In this document: piece after piece, positions 23,716 to 35,200 of the stretch | How the letters are laid out: every line of letters begins with the position of its first letter | Numbering within the stretch: the first letter of the stretch is position 1 | Assembly (NCBI GenBank): GCA_036937835.1 | Contig: CM072877.1 | Location: 15,554,001 to 15,618,000, forward strand | Source of the DNA: Pampus argenteus | Lineage: Eukaryota; Chordata; Actinopteri; Scombriformes; Stromateidae | DNA: 64,000 nt | Direction: 5' to 3' | Position numbers and translations under genes: made by a program | The notes under the pieces: model-generated | Told to the model about the DNA's origin: nothing | Seen by the model: the letters and a program-made list of their open reading frames with translations, nothing else | Database searches by the model: none

Positions 23716-23835
23716 TTGTGCCCGTCGCTGGGTTTAATCTCTACAAGGTGCATTCAGTAAGCAATTTCCTTCCTTCTTTCATATTTCTCAACTCTCTCAT
23801 TGTCTTTGTTCAGGTGTTGTTTCCTGTAGCCAGCT

Positions 23836-26800
23836 ATGGCACCAGGGGATGTGGTGCCAGATCATGCCAAGAAGCCCAAAGACAAGCGGCCTGGAAACAG
23901 GGCATCAAAAGCAGACTGTGAGCCTGATGGCTCCTTTGTGTTCGAGGCTCATGAGGCTTGGAAGGACTTCCATAACTCCCTCCGGCATTTCTACGAAGTA
24001 GGAGAGCTCTGTGACGTCACGCTGAAGGTCAGCCACTCCATCGAGACACATTAGAGAGATATTTGTGTCCTATAATATTTTATCTATCTTTCTTTTATAC
24101 TTTCAGTCAGGTTGACGGTTGTGATTTCAAAAAGAATATTTTATAGATGTGAGCCTAATGTTACTAACTTTCGAGTTGAGTGTGGTTGGTTTGCTTTCTA
24201 TTTTTAAATAGCTGCAGAGATCACAAAAGTCCCTCTTAATGTCATACTGTGGAAATAAAGCAGTGGTGAGATTATAAATGGTTTATGTAGGTGTGCCTTG
24301 TTTTCCTGTTTTTAAGACATGTATTCTGTATTTATTTTTTTTTCTCTTTGTAGGTTGGCAGTAGGCTCATACCATGCCACAAGCTAGTGCTAGCGTGTGT
24401 TATCCCTTACTTCAGGTGTGCTCATTTTTTATGTTTTATTTTCTGACCTAGACATATAATAGTTGGTTTCAGTGAATCTTTATGATGATTTCATGGAGAC
24501 GGTTAGTCTGTCAGTTTGATTGTCTTAATGTTAAAGATGAATATAAAGTTGTGCCTTTACAGATTTGTAAATATGATCACCTAATGGCAATAATTGGAGC
24601 TGACTATGAGTATTTTCCAATTCCAACACAAGGTTGTGGGAATGTTAAGCCAGTGTTTGTTATAGTATTGAAACCCTTTCTTAAGTATTGTTATTATTCA
24701 TTTGGGATGAAAGTCTGTGTAATGACTGGATACCTCTAGTGGACTTAAGGACAAACTTTTTTTTTTGTAACAAATTACCTACATGATTGCATTCTAACAT
24801 AATTTCCCATGAAAGTGTGAAACATGAATCTTATTTGCTTTTGCTTACATCATGTCTGAGTGGCTATTTCTTCCCTCAGGGCCATGTTCCTGTCGGAGAT
24901 GTCAGAGACCAAGCAGGAACTGATAGAGATCAAGGACTTTGATGGTGATGCCATCCAGGACCTGGTACATTTCGCCTACTCCTCAAGGCTCACATTAACT
25001 GTAGATAATGTGCAACCCCTGCTTTATGCTGCCTGCATCCTTCAGGTAAAAACACACAAGCACAAGTGCAAACAATCTTTCAATGCACTTTCAATTAATA
25101 GTAAATAGCATTAAAATTATACCATTTATTTAGCAGTACAAAATGTTATGGCTATTTGTAAACAGAACTGGTTTTTTTTTAAGATTCTGAGAATGTATAA
25201 AGTGCTTTATTATTGCCTGAATCTGTTAGGTGGAGTTGGTGGCGAGAGCCTGCTGTGAGTACATGAAGGCCCACTTCCACCCCACCAACTGCCTGGCAGT
25301 CCGTACCTTTGCTGAGAGCCACAATCGCGTGGACCTGATGGACATGGCCGACCGCTACGCCTGCGAACACTTCAACGAGGTGGTGGAGTGCGAGGACTTC
25401 ACGTGCGTGTCTCCACAGCACTTGCGCACATTATTGTCCTCCAGCGAGCTCAATATCCACTCAGAGACACAGGTGTACAACGCAGCAGTGAAATGGCTGA
25501 AAGCAAACCCACAGCACCACGAGGCCTGGCTGGACCAGATCATGTGTCAGGTAGATAAATGGATGTTATGTCTCCCTTAATACCTCCATGTTTTGTATTT
25601 GTGTTTGGAAGTGCCTCTTTATGTTTTTGTGAAGTTAGACTGAATTACCTGCTTTACTGACTAAGGAAGAATGTGCAATTAGTGTTACATATATGTTTAC
25701 TTTATAACTTTATGTAATCATATTTACAACCACCATACTCTGTATGTTTGTCTCTACTTTAGGTGCGGCTCCCGCTGCTCCCTGTAGAGTTCCTGACAGG
25801 AACCGTGGCTAAGGACGACATGATCAAAGGTAACCTGAGTTGTCGTGACCTGATGGATGAAGCGAGGAACTACCACCTGCACCTCAGCAACAAGGTGGTG
25901 CCGGACTTTGAGTATACAGTCCGTACCATACCCCGGAAACACACTGCAGGTTGTACTTACATGGTGGTGCTCTATTTTGAACTCATAGCTGCAGGTTTTA
26001 TGGTTTTATAGCAACATTCATCTCTTTTGTCTTATCCTAAAAACAACTTAAACCAAATGCCTCTCTGGGTGTTGATGTGTTGTAACAGGCTCAGTCTCAT
26101 CTTCTTAACAGTGTGTTCTTTCACTGTGACAACATTTGTTCTTTCTCCAGGGGTTTTGTTCTGTGTGGGTGGCCGGGGAGGTTCTGGTGACCCGTTTCGC
26201 AGCATAGAGTGCTTCTCCATAACTAAGAACAGCTGGTTCTTTGGCCCTGAAATGAACAGCAGACGACGTCACGTGGGCGTAATATCTGTAGGAGGTAAGA
26301 GGTGTTGTATATAAAGACACAGCATGGAAGGGCTGGAAAGTTCCCTGTGTTCTTCAATTATTACATTACAACATGCTATGCAATAAAATATAATACACTA
26401 GTAAATATGATAATTAAGACTCAACCTCATATATGTTTATTGTTGGTTCTCTTAGGTAAGGTTTATGCTGTTGGGGGTCATGATGGTAACGAACACTTAG
26501 GCAACATGGAGATGTTTGACCCCCTCACCAACAAGTGGATGATGAAAGCCTCCATGAACACCAAGAGGTACACAGATACTATGATATATGAATGTGAACG
26601 GGCCTCTCTGGGAGAGTCTGCTCTTAAAGATATAACCTGAACGTATACTACTACACTAAGGTGGCTGAAGAAAAGAAATTGCTGGAGCTAGTAGGATTAT
26701 CCGGGAGGCCAAATCAACTAGTCTGAACAAAGTGATGATGTCTTGACATGCATTTCTCCCTGTGTACCATTTACCATCTACTGTGTCTAGTTATTAAAAG

Positions 26801-28116
26801 TGTTGGGTAAAAAGCAGAAATATCCCGCTTTGTTTCTCAGGAGGGGTATAGCCCTGGCAGCTCTTGGTGGTCCTATTTACGCCATCGGAGGTCTGGATGA
26901 CAATTCCTGCTTCAACGACGTGGAGCGTTATGACATTGAAAGTGACTGCTGGAGCTCTGTGGCCCCGATGGACACGCCCAGAGGAGGAGTGGGATCTGTG
27001 GCGCTGGGGGTAAGACTGCAGACAAAAGCCAACAAATGGTGTCTGATATGATAACTACTCTGCGGTTCACTGCATTTTGCCCTGTTGCTCGTCAGAGTTT
27101 CGTGTACGCAGTTGGAGGCAATGATGGCGTGGCATCACTGTCCAGTGTAGAGCGGTTTAACCCACACCTCAACAAGTGGACAGAGGTCAACGAGATGGGC
27201 CAACGACGAGCTGGAAATGGAGTCAGCAAACTCAATGGCTGCCTCTATGTAGTGGGTGAGAGGAATAAGTAAACTAGACAGACCTGTAATATTTTGATTT
27301 GATCACTTGGATAACATTTTTTGATATACCCAGGTCACATGCCTTTCTATGTTTTGTAAAGACATCTGGTAACTGATTTACAGAGTGAGGATGAGATTTT
27401 TATTGTACCATTTGAATTTGAAGTCATTCAAGGTTCATTGAAACTTCTGCTGTGTTTTTTTGCTTAGTCAATAGCTGTGGTTTACGATGAAATTCCCTTA
27501 TCTTGTGCCTGCTCCATTAGTAACGTGTGAAGTAATATACATGCCAGTTTCCTGTTGTTGTTGTTGTTGTTGTTGTTGTTTTTTTTTTTTATGACCAAAG
27601 CCTCAGAAATATCTAAGAGATGAATTTTCTTGTAATTTTTAATAATACTGTCCCTCCACGTCTTTCCTGTAGGTGGTTTTGATGACAACTCGCCTCTGAG
27701 CTCCGTAGAACGCTTTGACCCACGAATGCACCGCTGGGAGTACGTGTCTGAGCTCACCACCCCACGTGGTGGAGTCGGGGTGGCCACTGTAATGGGAAGA
27801 GTGTTCGCAGTCGGGGGGCACAATGGCAACATCTACCTGAACACAGTGGAGGCGTTTGAGCCTCGAATGAACAGGTGAGCAGGATGAATTCTGCAGTGAC
27901 GGCTAAAACAAAAAGAAGCTGCATCTTTAAATTCTGCTAGCATGACGACATCTTATAAATTTTTCTGTGATTTGTATCTCTCGGCTGTTCAGATGGGAGC
28001 TGGTGGGTTCAGTATCTCACTGCCGTGCCGGAGCTGGAGTGGCTGTCTGTTCATCTCACGTCAGCCAGATCAGGGACGTCGGCCAGGGGTCCAGCAACGT
28101 GGTCAACTGCATGTGA
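23836..28116 (+). CDS. KLHL8: KLHL8: BTB-BACK-kelch substrate adaptor of CUL3 E3 ligase
   Basis: KLHL8 links CUL3 to substrates for ubiquitination; rapsyn is the reported target of the family. Exons are 23836-24027, 24354-24415, 24880-25045, 25230-25550, 25763-25949, 26151-26294, 26456-26567, 26841-27009, 27096-27255, 27673-27874 and 27993-28116. All phases agree and give 612 aa (human about 620). The BTB domain spans the first three exons (FHNSLRHFYEVGELCDVTLK and onward). BACK follows in exons four and five (AFAESHNR-type segment, HFNEVVECEDF). Six kelch repeats then show the paired-glycine pattern, for example AVGGHDGNEHLGNMEMFDP, AIGGLDDNSCFNDVERYD and AVGGNDGVASLSSVERF. The end SSNNVVNCM equals the human C terminus closely. 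The ATG follows the acceptor at 23813 and is the first one in frame. Confidence 0.97.
27553..27590. repeat. TTG microsatellite with T run in a KLHL8 intron
   Basis: About nine TTG units followed by a run of T, about 80 bases before the acceptor of the penultimate coding exon. Confidence 0.85.
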
Positions 28117-29890
28117 CCTTCGCTCCACCTCCCAGGTGACTGACTTTCCAGGTCACCATCAAATCTGATCATTGCACAAGCACACAACACAAAGCACACT
28201 AACAGTGACAGAGTGACTTGCACCAGAAATGTCACACGCCGACACAGCCTGAGCATCAGCCTTCATTCATCATGTGTAACTGATTAGTGAGGCTGGTGTT
28301 CAGCCCGCGCAGTGACTGAGGATTATTAGGGAGCTTTTACTGACTTAAAGTGCACCTGTGACAAATCTGAAGTCTTCTCCAAGCTGTCTGATAAAATGAC
28401 ACATTCAAGACTTTTCTCTTGACTCCTGCTGGTGTTATTTTTCAATCAGTGATGTCGTATTTTGTACTGTATTTTCTTTTGTTTACTGACTTTAAGGGAA
28501 ACTAGTAGCTGAGCCTTGAACTTAATATTGATGAGATTGAGAGGTGAGCTTGGATTCAGAGTCACTGGATTAACTGAACATTATGAAGACTGTATCATGG
28601 GCCAGTATGAAGCAATTTTCAAAGGTCTCTTCATTAAGACTCTGAATGTCTCTGAATTTATCTTTGGTTCAGTGGTTATTTCCATTATGTAAAGAGATGT
28701 GACAAGTTAGTAATTTGCAAACAATCATACTGGATTCAGAGCCTTTATTTGCAGTGCAACGTGTGCAGTTAGAAACACTAAGATTTGTATCAACAAATGT
28801 GAAATAGGATGTTAAGATTTCAAATACATTTCCAAGATTCCTTTTATGATATTATGCAGAGGGGAAGTGAAAGTGTCCGTTTAGCAGTTAGACTTTTTTA
28901 AAGATGCATTTCAGAATGACTCAATCTGCAAGTTCCAGCTTCTAGCTGTGTTTTGCCTGTAATTGTGTTCGAACAATCATTTGAAGCTGATTTTTATGAC
29001 ATGAAGTCATGTTGGGACGGCAGGTTCAGGGAATTTATCTGCTGCAAGTGCCAAACACAACAAACGGTGTGAGCCGTTTATAAGAAGCTGCAGATGCAAA
29101 TGTGGTCCAACTAAGTCTCCACCTTTACCTTGACCTCCGAAGTGATAAAGGTGCGACAACCATACACTGATTAGAGCAATACCGTACACCTCTTCAGTTG
29201 TTTTTCAGTTTTACAATATTATACAGAGATCTGTTCAAACTCGCAGGGAAAGATTTTCCAATCACCGAGATTTGTGTTTGACGATAGCTGGACTGTCAGA
29301 AATTCTAATCAGAGCGCTTTCAGATGTGTATGAGACTCAACAGAGGTTTGTGTCTGCAGATGGTTCCGCTATATTTTAATATATGGACATTTTGTATTAT
29401 AAAATAGGTGTATCTTTGTTATTATTCTTTACTACATTATCTAATCCATTGCTGTGCACTATTTTCTTAGAATAGATGTGAAGTCTGAGTATATTTTTGT
29501 CCCAAATAGAGAATTTCATGTTATACGTGTCATAAGTTTTAAAGATGTTTATTTAACACTGATGCCTATTTCTGCCATATGTAGGAACATTTGTGGCAAC
29601 AGAAAGATGATAATGTTATTTACATTTATACTAGGAAAAATACATATTATTGCACAGTTTGTGTCCTACCGGTATTAATACTAGTGTATAATATCAACCT
29701 GGTATATCTTTTTTTTTTTACACTAAAATGTAAGTTGCTGCCAACTTTGCTAGCAAATGAGCCAGATACAGACTTTTGTAAACTTGCTGTATACTTTGTG
29801 TTATTCTTCCTCCTTTTGACTGCTTCCATCTTGTGCTTTTTATTTACATGGTATTGATATAAATTGGTACAATAAAGTTATGTGTTAAGT
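28117..29890 (+). terminator. KLHL8: KLHL8 3' UTR (about 1.8 kb) with AATAAA
   Basis: AT-rich sequence with no coding exons. A perfect AATAAA at 29871-29876 is the likely end of the transcript. The extent is inferred from this signal. Confidence 0.6.
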
Positions 29891-30394
29891 TCATTGGTGG
29901 GATTCTTCTTTTCTTTCCCCTTTAGTAACGGCTCATAAAAATTTTGCAAAACAAAACAGAAAACCTTCAGCGATCAAATTTTGTGGTAATGCCCCTTTAA
30001 AAATTCAGAAAGTCACCCTCAATACACGTTTGTTGCTTTTATGGTTCATTTAACAACACAGCTGACACATTTTTGTCTTTTTTTTAATGAAGATTCATGA
30101 AATTACAGTAATACTTTTCTGAAATGTAGATATTTTTTCATAACTCACGTCAGATTGATAAACTTGGATCTGTATCTCCTGAGAAATATACCATAATAAT
30201 GAGAATTTGATATCACATATGCTTTTAAGATTTTATAACGTCCTATTAAACCAAGTTAAAAAGTAACGTCGTAGGCTGAGGTTTAGCAACTTTATTGACA
30301 GTTGACATGTGGTTGTTATAAATGTTCTTCTGGACTTTGTGTTGCTCACTTTCCTAATTATTTATCATCAAGGTAATTCAAGTTGCATAACTTG

Positions 30395-30420
30395 TTTATA
30401 TATATATATATATATATATA
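30395..30420. repeat. TA microsatellite between KLHL8 and the lectin gene
   Basis: About twelve pure TA units in intergenic sequence. Confidence 0.85.
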
Positions 30421-30930
30421 ATGATGTTTTAGGGGGAAAAAATGTAAGAACCCCCCTATTTTCTTCAATTATTATTAAGCAAAAAGAAACAAATGGCACA
30501 GAGCAATAGTACCAAATGAGATATTTAAGGTTTTTAATGATTATTAGGTAAGTCAATGTTATTTACGTAACATATTCAGCAACAAGTAATAGAAAACAAA
30601 ATAAAGATAGTAAATGCAAGAAAAAGTTTATAATTAACTATATTCTTTGTTGAAGTAAGCATAAATGTTTTTACATTTATAAAATATATCCATTTTAGTT
30701 TATTATTGGAAATAGTTGAAATGTTAATATTGCACATAACAAACTTGATCACTTGGGAGTTTTTTTCAGTAGCCGACTACTGTAAGTTATAATGTAGAAA
30801 ATGAGTCGGAAGTGTTTGTCATCTGTGTTTTACTGCTTTCAGTCTTTGGACTCTGGATGGATGCTGAAAAGAGGTGAAGCAAAGAGAAGATGCTCAGAGG
30901 TCTGATAACCTGCAGCTGGAGCGCATCACA

Positions 30931-30931
<1 letters not shown>

Positions 30932-30972
<41 letters not shown>
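30932..30972. repeat. CA microsatellite upstream of the lectin gene
   Basis: About twenty CA units ending 89 bases before the lectin ATG. A second CA run (32246-32272) lies in the intron after lectin exon 2. Confidence 0.9.
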
Positions 30973-30975
<3 letters not shown>

Positions 30976-31061
30976 TGGGCTCAGAGGAGTTTGGTGAAAA
31001 GCGTAACGCTGTTAGGATGTGTATAAACACACCTTGAGAGGTAAACATAGAGAAATAAAAA

Positions 31062-31119
31062 ATGGACAGAAGACAAACTCTTCTGCAGCTGCTCAGCGTC
31101 GCCGCTCTTCTTGCTTTTG
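31062..31119 (+). other. Lectin receptor exon 1: signal peptide
   Basis: Encodes a short basic start (MDRRQ) and a leucine-rich hydrophobic core, ending in phase 1 before GTGAGT. Exon 2 begins with A-H-G-Q-C-P, a good signal peptidase context. The first intron is about 970 bp, the longest in the gene. Confidence 0.9.
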
Positions 31120-32241
31120 GTGAGTTTTTTATTTTTATTTTTTATTGCATTCTTGTATTTGTGAATGAACCTGAAAGATTTGTGACTTTTTCTTTTAATT
31201 TGTGTTTTGGTGTGAGATAGTTGAAAAATTCACTAAATAAATGACGCTGTGGATTTTCAGGAAATGAGTAAAAGTGCATGACACACATGATGCGCATGTA
31301 TCTTACAAGTTTTTTGTATTTTTGTGTTATCACTCTTTGTCCACCTTATGCAGTGTGTTTAAAGATCTTGGCAGGATGTGAAGAATTAAGCACTTGAGTT
31401 TTCAGTATCTGATGCTTTTCTTGTGGTCTTTCAACCCATTAAGGATGTGTGTGCAAAACATGTGATTCTATATTGTCTGTAAAAGTCAAACATTACCCAA
31501 CGTTTTCGTACGATGTGCTGAGAGTTGACTGACATGGCTGGACTGTGTGTCTGTCATGGGACTTTTATGATTGATGTGCTGCCATTCAAATGATTCACCA
31601 GCTTATGAAACTGCACATCATCTGGGAAACATGTTTTAACTTATCAACCAGGAAAAAGTAATTAAAAAGTAATTCATTTTTATTCTGCTGTTATCCCATG
31701 TTGTGTTGTAATGATGCATCAATCCTAAAATCGTTATAATTGCTATGTTACATCCAGAATAACATTTTGCATTTCGTGCAAGATATTTATTGATCTGTAT
31801 TTTTTGTTCAAGATGTTTTTGCCAGCATCTAGTGGCCTTTAGAGGAACTGCAGCTTAAAGCACTTTAGTGAGTTTGCTTCAATGTTCATCCCCTGTGCAG
31901 GAGGGCAAGTGAAACAAATATTTCCTTTCCAGGGATAAATTGTGTCACAGCAACAGCAAAAATAAACATGAACCTTCTGTATTTGCTGTTAAACTTGTTT
32001 ACTGCGTCTCATATTGTGGGTTTTTTATGTTAAAAATATATTTTGGTCATATTTGTGCACAGTACAAGTATGTTGTGTTGTTGTCTTTTCAGCCCACGGC
32101 CAGTGTCCCGTAGGCTGGAGGGAGTATGAGGATAAGTGTTACTTCTTTTCATCTGATACAAAGACATGGGGGGAGGCTAATGCGTTTTGTACGGAGCAGA
32201 ACAGCAACCTGATGAGCATCCGGGACATTCATGAGAGGGTG

Positions 32242-32272
<31 letters not shown>

Positions 32273-35200
32273 GTCCTGATTTGATGAATTATTCTCTTAT
32301 GGTTTCATGTGTTTTATGTCATTCCTCTAGTTATGGGTGAGGACACAAATCAGCACAGAGATCTACTGGATCGGCCTGACTGACGAAGTTGAAGAAGGTG
32401 TCTGGGAGTGGAGTGATGGGACTCCTTTTTATGAATACCTATCGTATGTAATACTGATAGCGTTGCATATATTAGGGGGGGAAAAAAATGAATAAGTATT
32501 TTACTGAAATGTATCCAAAATGATCCAATCTCTCCTGTTTCAGATACTGGAAGCAAGGCCAGCCTGATAACTGGGGCGATGATCCCGGGGAGGACTGTGG
32601 TCAGGTGGTCGGAGCCAGCAATGGACAGTGGAACGATGAAAAATGCAACGCAAGAAGGAAATATATCTGCAAGTACCTCAACTGTAAGTCCACCAAACTA
32701 GTGTCCACATTAGTTCATAGAGCTGTCTTGTAGATTCTTAATTTTGCTGTTTATTTCTTTTTTTTTTCTTTTTTTTACTTAATCAATTCAATTCAATATC
32801 AGGAATAGCATAAAAAATAAAAGACATACACATACATACATATTTTGTCTCCTCTTCCTCTTCAGCCAATCCTACCCCACGGTGTGACTCAGCAAACGGG
32901 TGGAGAGAGTACGGCTCCAACTGCTATAAGCTGAAGGCAGACAACACAAAGAGCTGGACAGCAGCCAGATATGACTGCGTGCAGGACGGAGGAGACCTGG
33001 TGTCCGTTCTCTCAGCAGAGGAAGAGGAGTATGTCACAGGAATACTGGACTCATCCAGGTTTGACCTCTGGATTGGCCTTTCCACTCTGGTGAGCGGAAG
33101 CACATTTGCTCCCTTATGACGTAACATTGCATGTGAATATCGAGTGTGTCAATGTGAATACGAGCTTTGTTTCTACAGAAATGCAACAAGATATCATGTC
33201 AAGTTGAAGCGGGGAGCAATCAGCTTACGTGGTCTGATGCTAGCCAAGTGCACTACACAAACTGGGCCGAGGATGAACCAAACATGTAAGAGATCATCAA
33301 GAAATCCCTTCATACCTGTTCATTAAAAAAATCATTTACGCAGTTGTGGTTTAAATGTGTGTTCTCCAACAGCGATACTCAGGCCGGCTCATGTTCTGCA
33401 ATAATCAAAGATTCAACAGATGAATTTGGGAAATGGAGGTCCCACGCGTGCAGATACGAGCGTCCTTACATGTGTAAACGGCCGCTGAACAGTAAGATGG
33501 ATCGTTGTATCTCTTGTCCCAGTCACGATCATCTTTCTTTTCATAATAATAATATTTTCTAACCTTTTACTCCTATCTCACATGCAGCCATCTGCCCTGA
33601 AGGCTGGCTGAGTTTTTCTAGCAGTTGTTACTGGCTGGTCAGTAATACCAATCTACTGACCACCTGGCACGAAGCCCTCACCAAGTGCTCTGATATAGGG
33701 GCCCACTTGTTGTATATAAAAAGGTAGGAAAAGGACTCAATGAGAAGCAGCAACAGCAACGAGCTGAAAACACAACATTTTAGCAAACAGTCGCTCGAAG
33801 CTTTATTTTCTTGTCCGTCGTGTTTGTGTTTCCTGCAGTCAAGAGGAACAGTTCTTCATAAACAGCTACCTTCCAGACTTTCACCAGGTGGACATTCCCG
33901 ACATCTGGATCGGTTTATCAGGTACTCTATACTCTATAGTTTTAACGTTCACTGTGGAACAAACGTTAAAAAATAAATCCCCTTTCTATTCATCTTCCTG
34001 TTTGTCACGTTACCAGATAAGGACCAGGATGGGGAATTCAGATGGGCTGATAAAACCCCCATTACTTTTTCTAACTATGGTTCTGGTTGGCCCAGAAACA
34101 CTGAAGACACCTGGGACTGTGGACAGATCTTCACAGGTAGGATCTGCACTCTTCTGCCTCTCTGGCTCTAAAATAACACTTCCAAATCTTTGCATTTCAA
34201 AACCAACTTTTTTTTTTTTTTTTTTCTCCAGGAAATTATGACGGCAAATGGGAAACAACCAGCTGCTTTAAGAGCCTGGGTTACATCTGTGAGATGACGG
34301 GTGGACAAAACACGAAACCGACTTCAGCGCCCGGTCAGTCAGACTTACGTCCCCTCTTCACATCCTGTAGTTAAAGCTACTGTATATTAATAACAGTTTT
34401 GTTTTTGTTTGTTTGTTTGTTTGTTTTAGATTCCCACTGTGATGCTGGTTATTTGTTGTACGGGGACTTCTGCTATCATTTTGAGACTGAGATGGTGAAA
34501 AACTGGCAGGACGCTGAGTCTTACTGTAACACAGACCAGGGTCATTTGGCCAGCTTCCACTCGGTGGAAGATCTGAGTTTCCTTACTGGTGAGAGGCCAA
34601 GAAAACATTCTAGTTTATCAAATTTATCATTAATTTTTTTTTTATTAATTAACCTGACGTTCTTGTCTTTTTTCTTCTTCTTTTTTTTCTGCAGCTCACA
34701 TAGCAGGGCCGGCCTGGGTGGGACTGAATGACATCAATGTAGAAAACACGTTTGTATACACAGATGGAACTCCTGCAGTAAGTGACAAAACCACCAACAT
34801 ATTACGTGATACAGACAGATCAGTCTGAGCTACTGTTTTTTTTTTTTTTTTTTTTTCTCTGGATCTCAGGATTTCCTCCAGTGGGCTACAGGCCAGCCAG
34901 ACAACTGGCAGAATAATGAGGACTGTATACACATCAGAGGGACGAATCAACAGCAACCAGGGACACTGAACGATGACATATGCACCAATACAAAGAGCTT
35001 TATCTGCAAAAAAGGTCCAATATTCCCAAACTGATCCTCTTTTTTTAATGAATTCATCTTCTATTATATTAATCTTATATTTTGTAGTTACTCTTCATCT
35101 TGTCTCTCTACAGCCAAAGGACAAGGACCGCCTCCCCAGCCTCCAACATCTGGACCAGGTTCATTTCATGCAACACGGCCTCAAGCGGATGATGTGTGTG

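Larger units (their letters stand above)
21301..23813 (+). other. SDAD1-KLHL8 interval with probable KLHL8 non-coding 5' exons and promoter
   Basis: No coding exon found. A ZNF143/THAP11-type site lies at 21859-21878. An exon-like end, CATGAG before GTATCC, is at about 21957 and could be the first KLHL8 untranslated exon. A second possible untranslated exon runs from about 23134 (after CTTATAG) to 23326 (before GTAGGA). The acceptor of the ATG exon is at 23812-23813. These 5' exons are inference from splice signals only. Confidence 0.4.
29891..31061 (+). promoter_or_regulatory. KLHL8-lectin interval; lectin promoter near its right end
   Basis: Mostly featureless AT-rich sequence with a TA repeat at 30395-30420 and a CA repeat at 30932-30972. 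TATAAA within GTGTATAAACAC at about 31022 is a plausible TATA box, which would give a very short 5' leader before the ATG at 31062. This is inference. Confidence 0.4.

Noticed and set aside
27482..27832. Minus-strand open frames over a KLHL8 kelch exon
   Set aside because: Antisense shadows of the kelch coding sequence, with a TTG-repeat translation.
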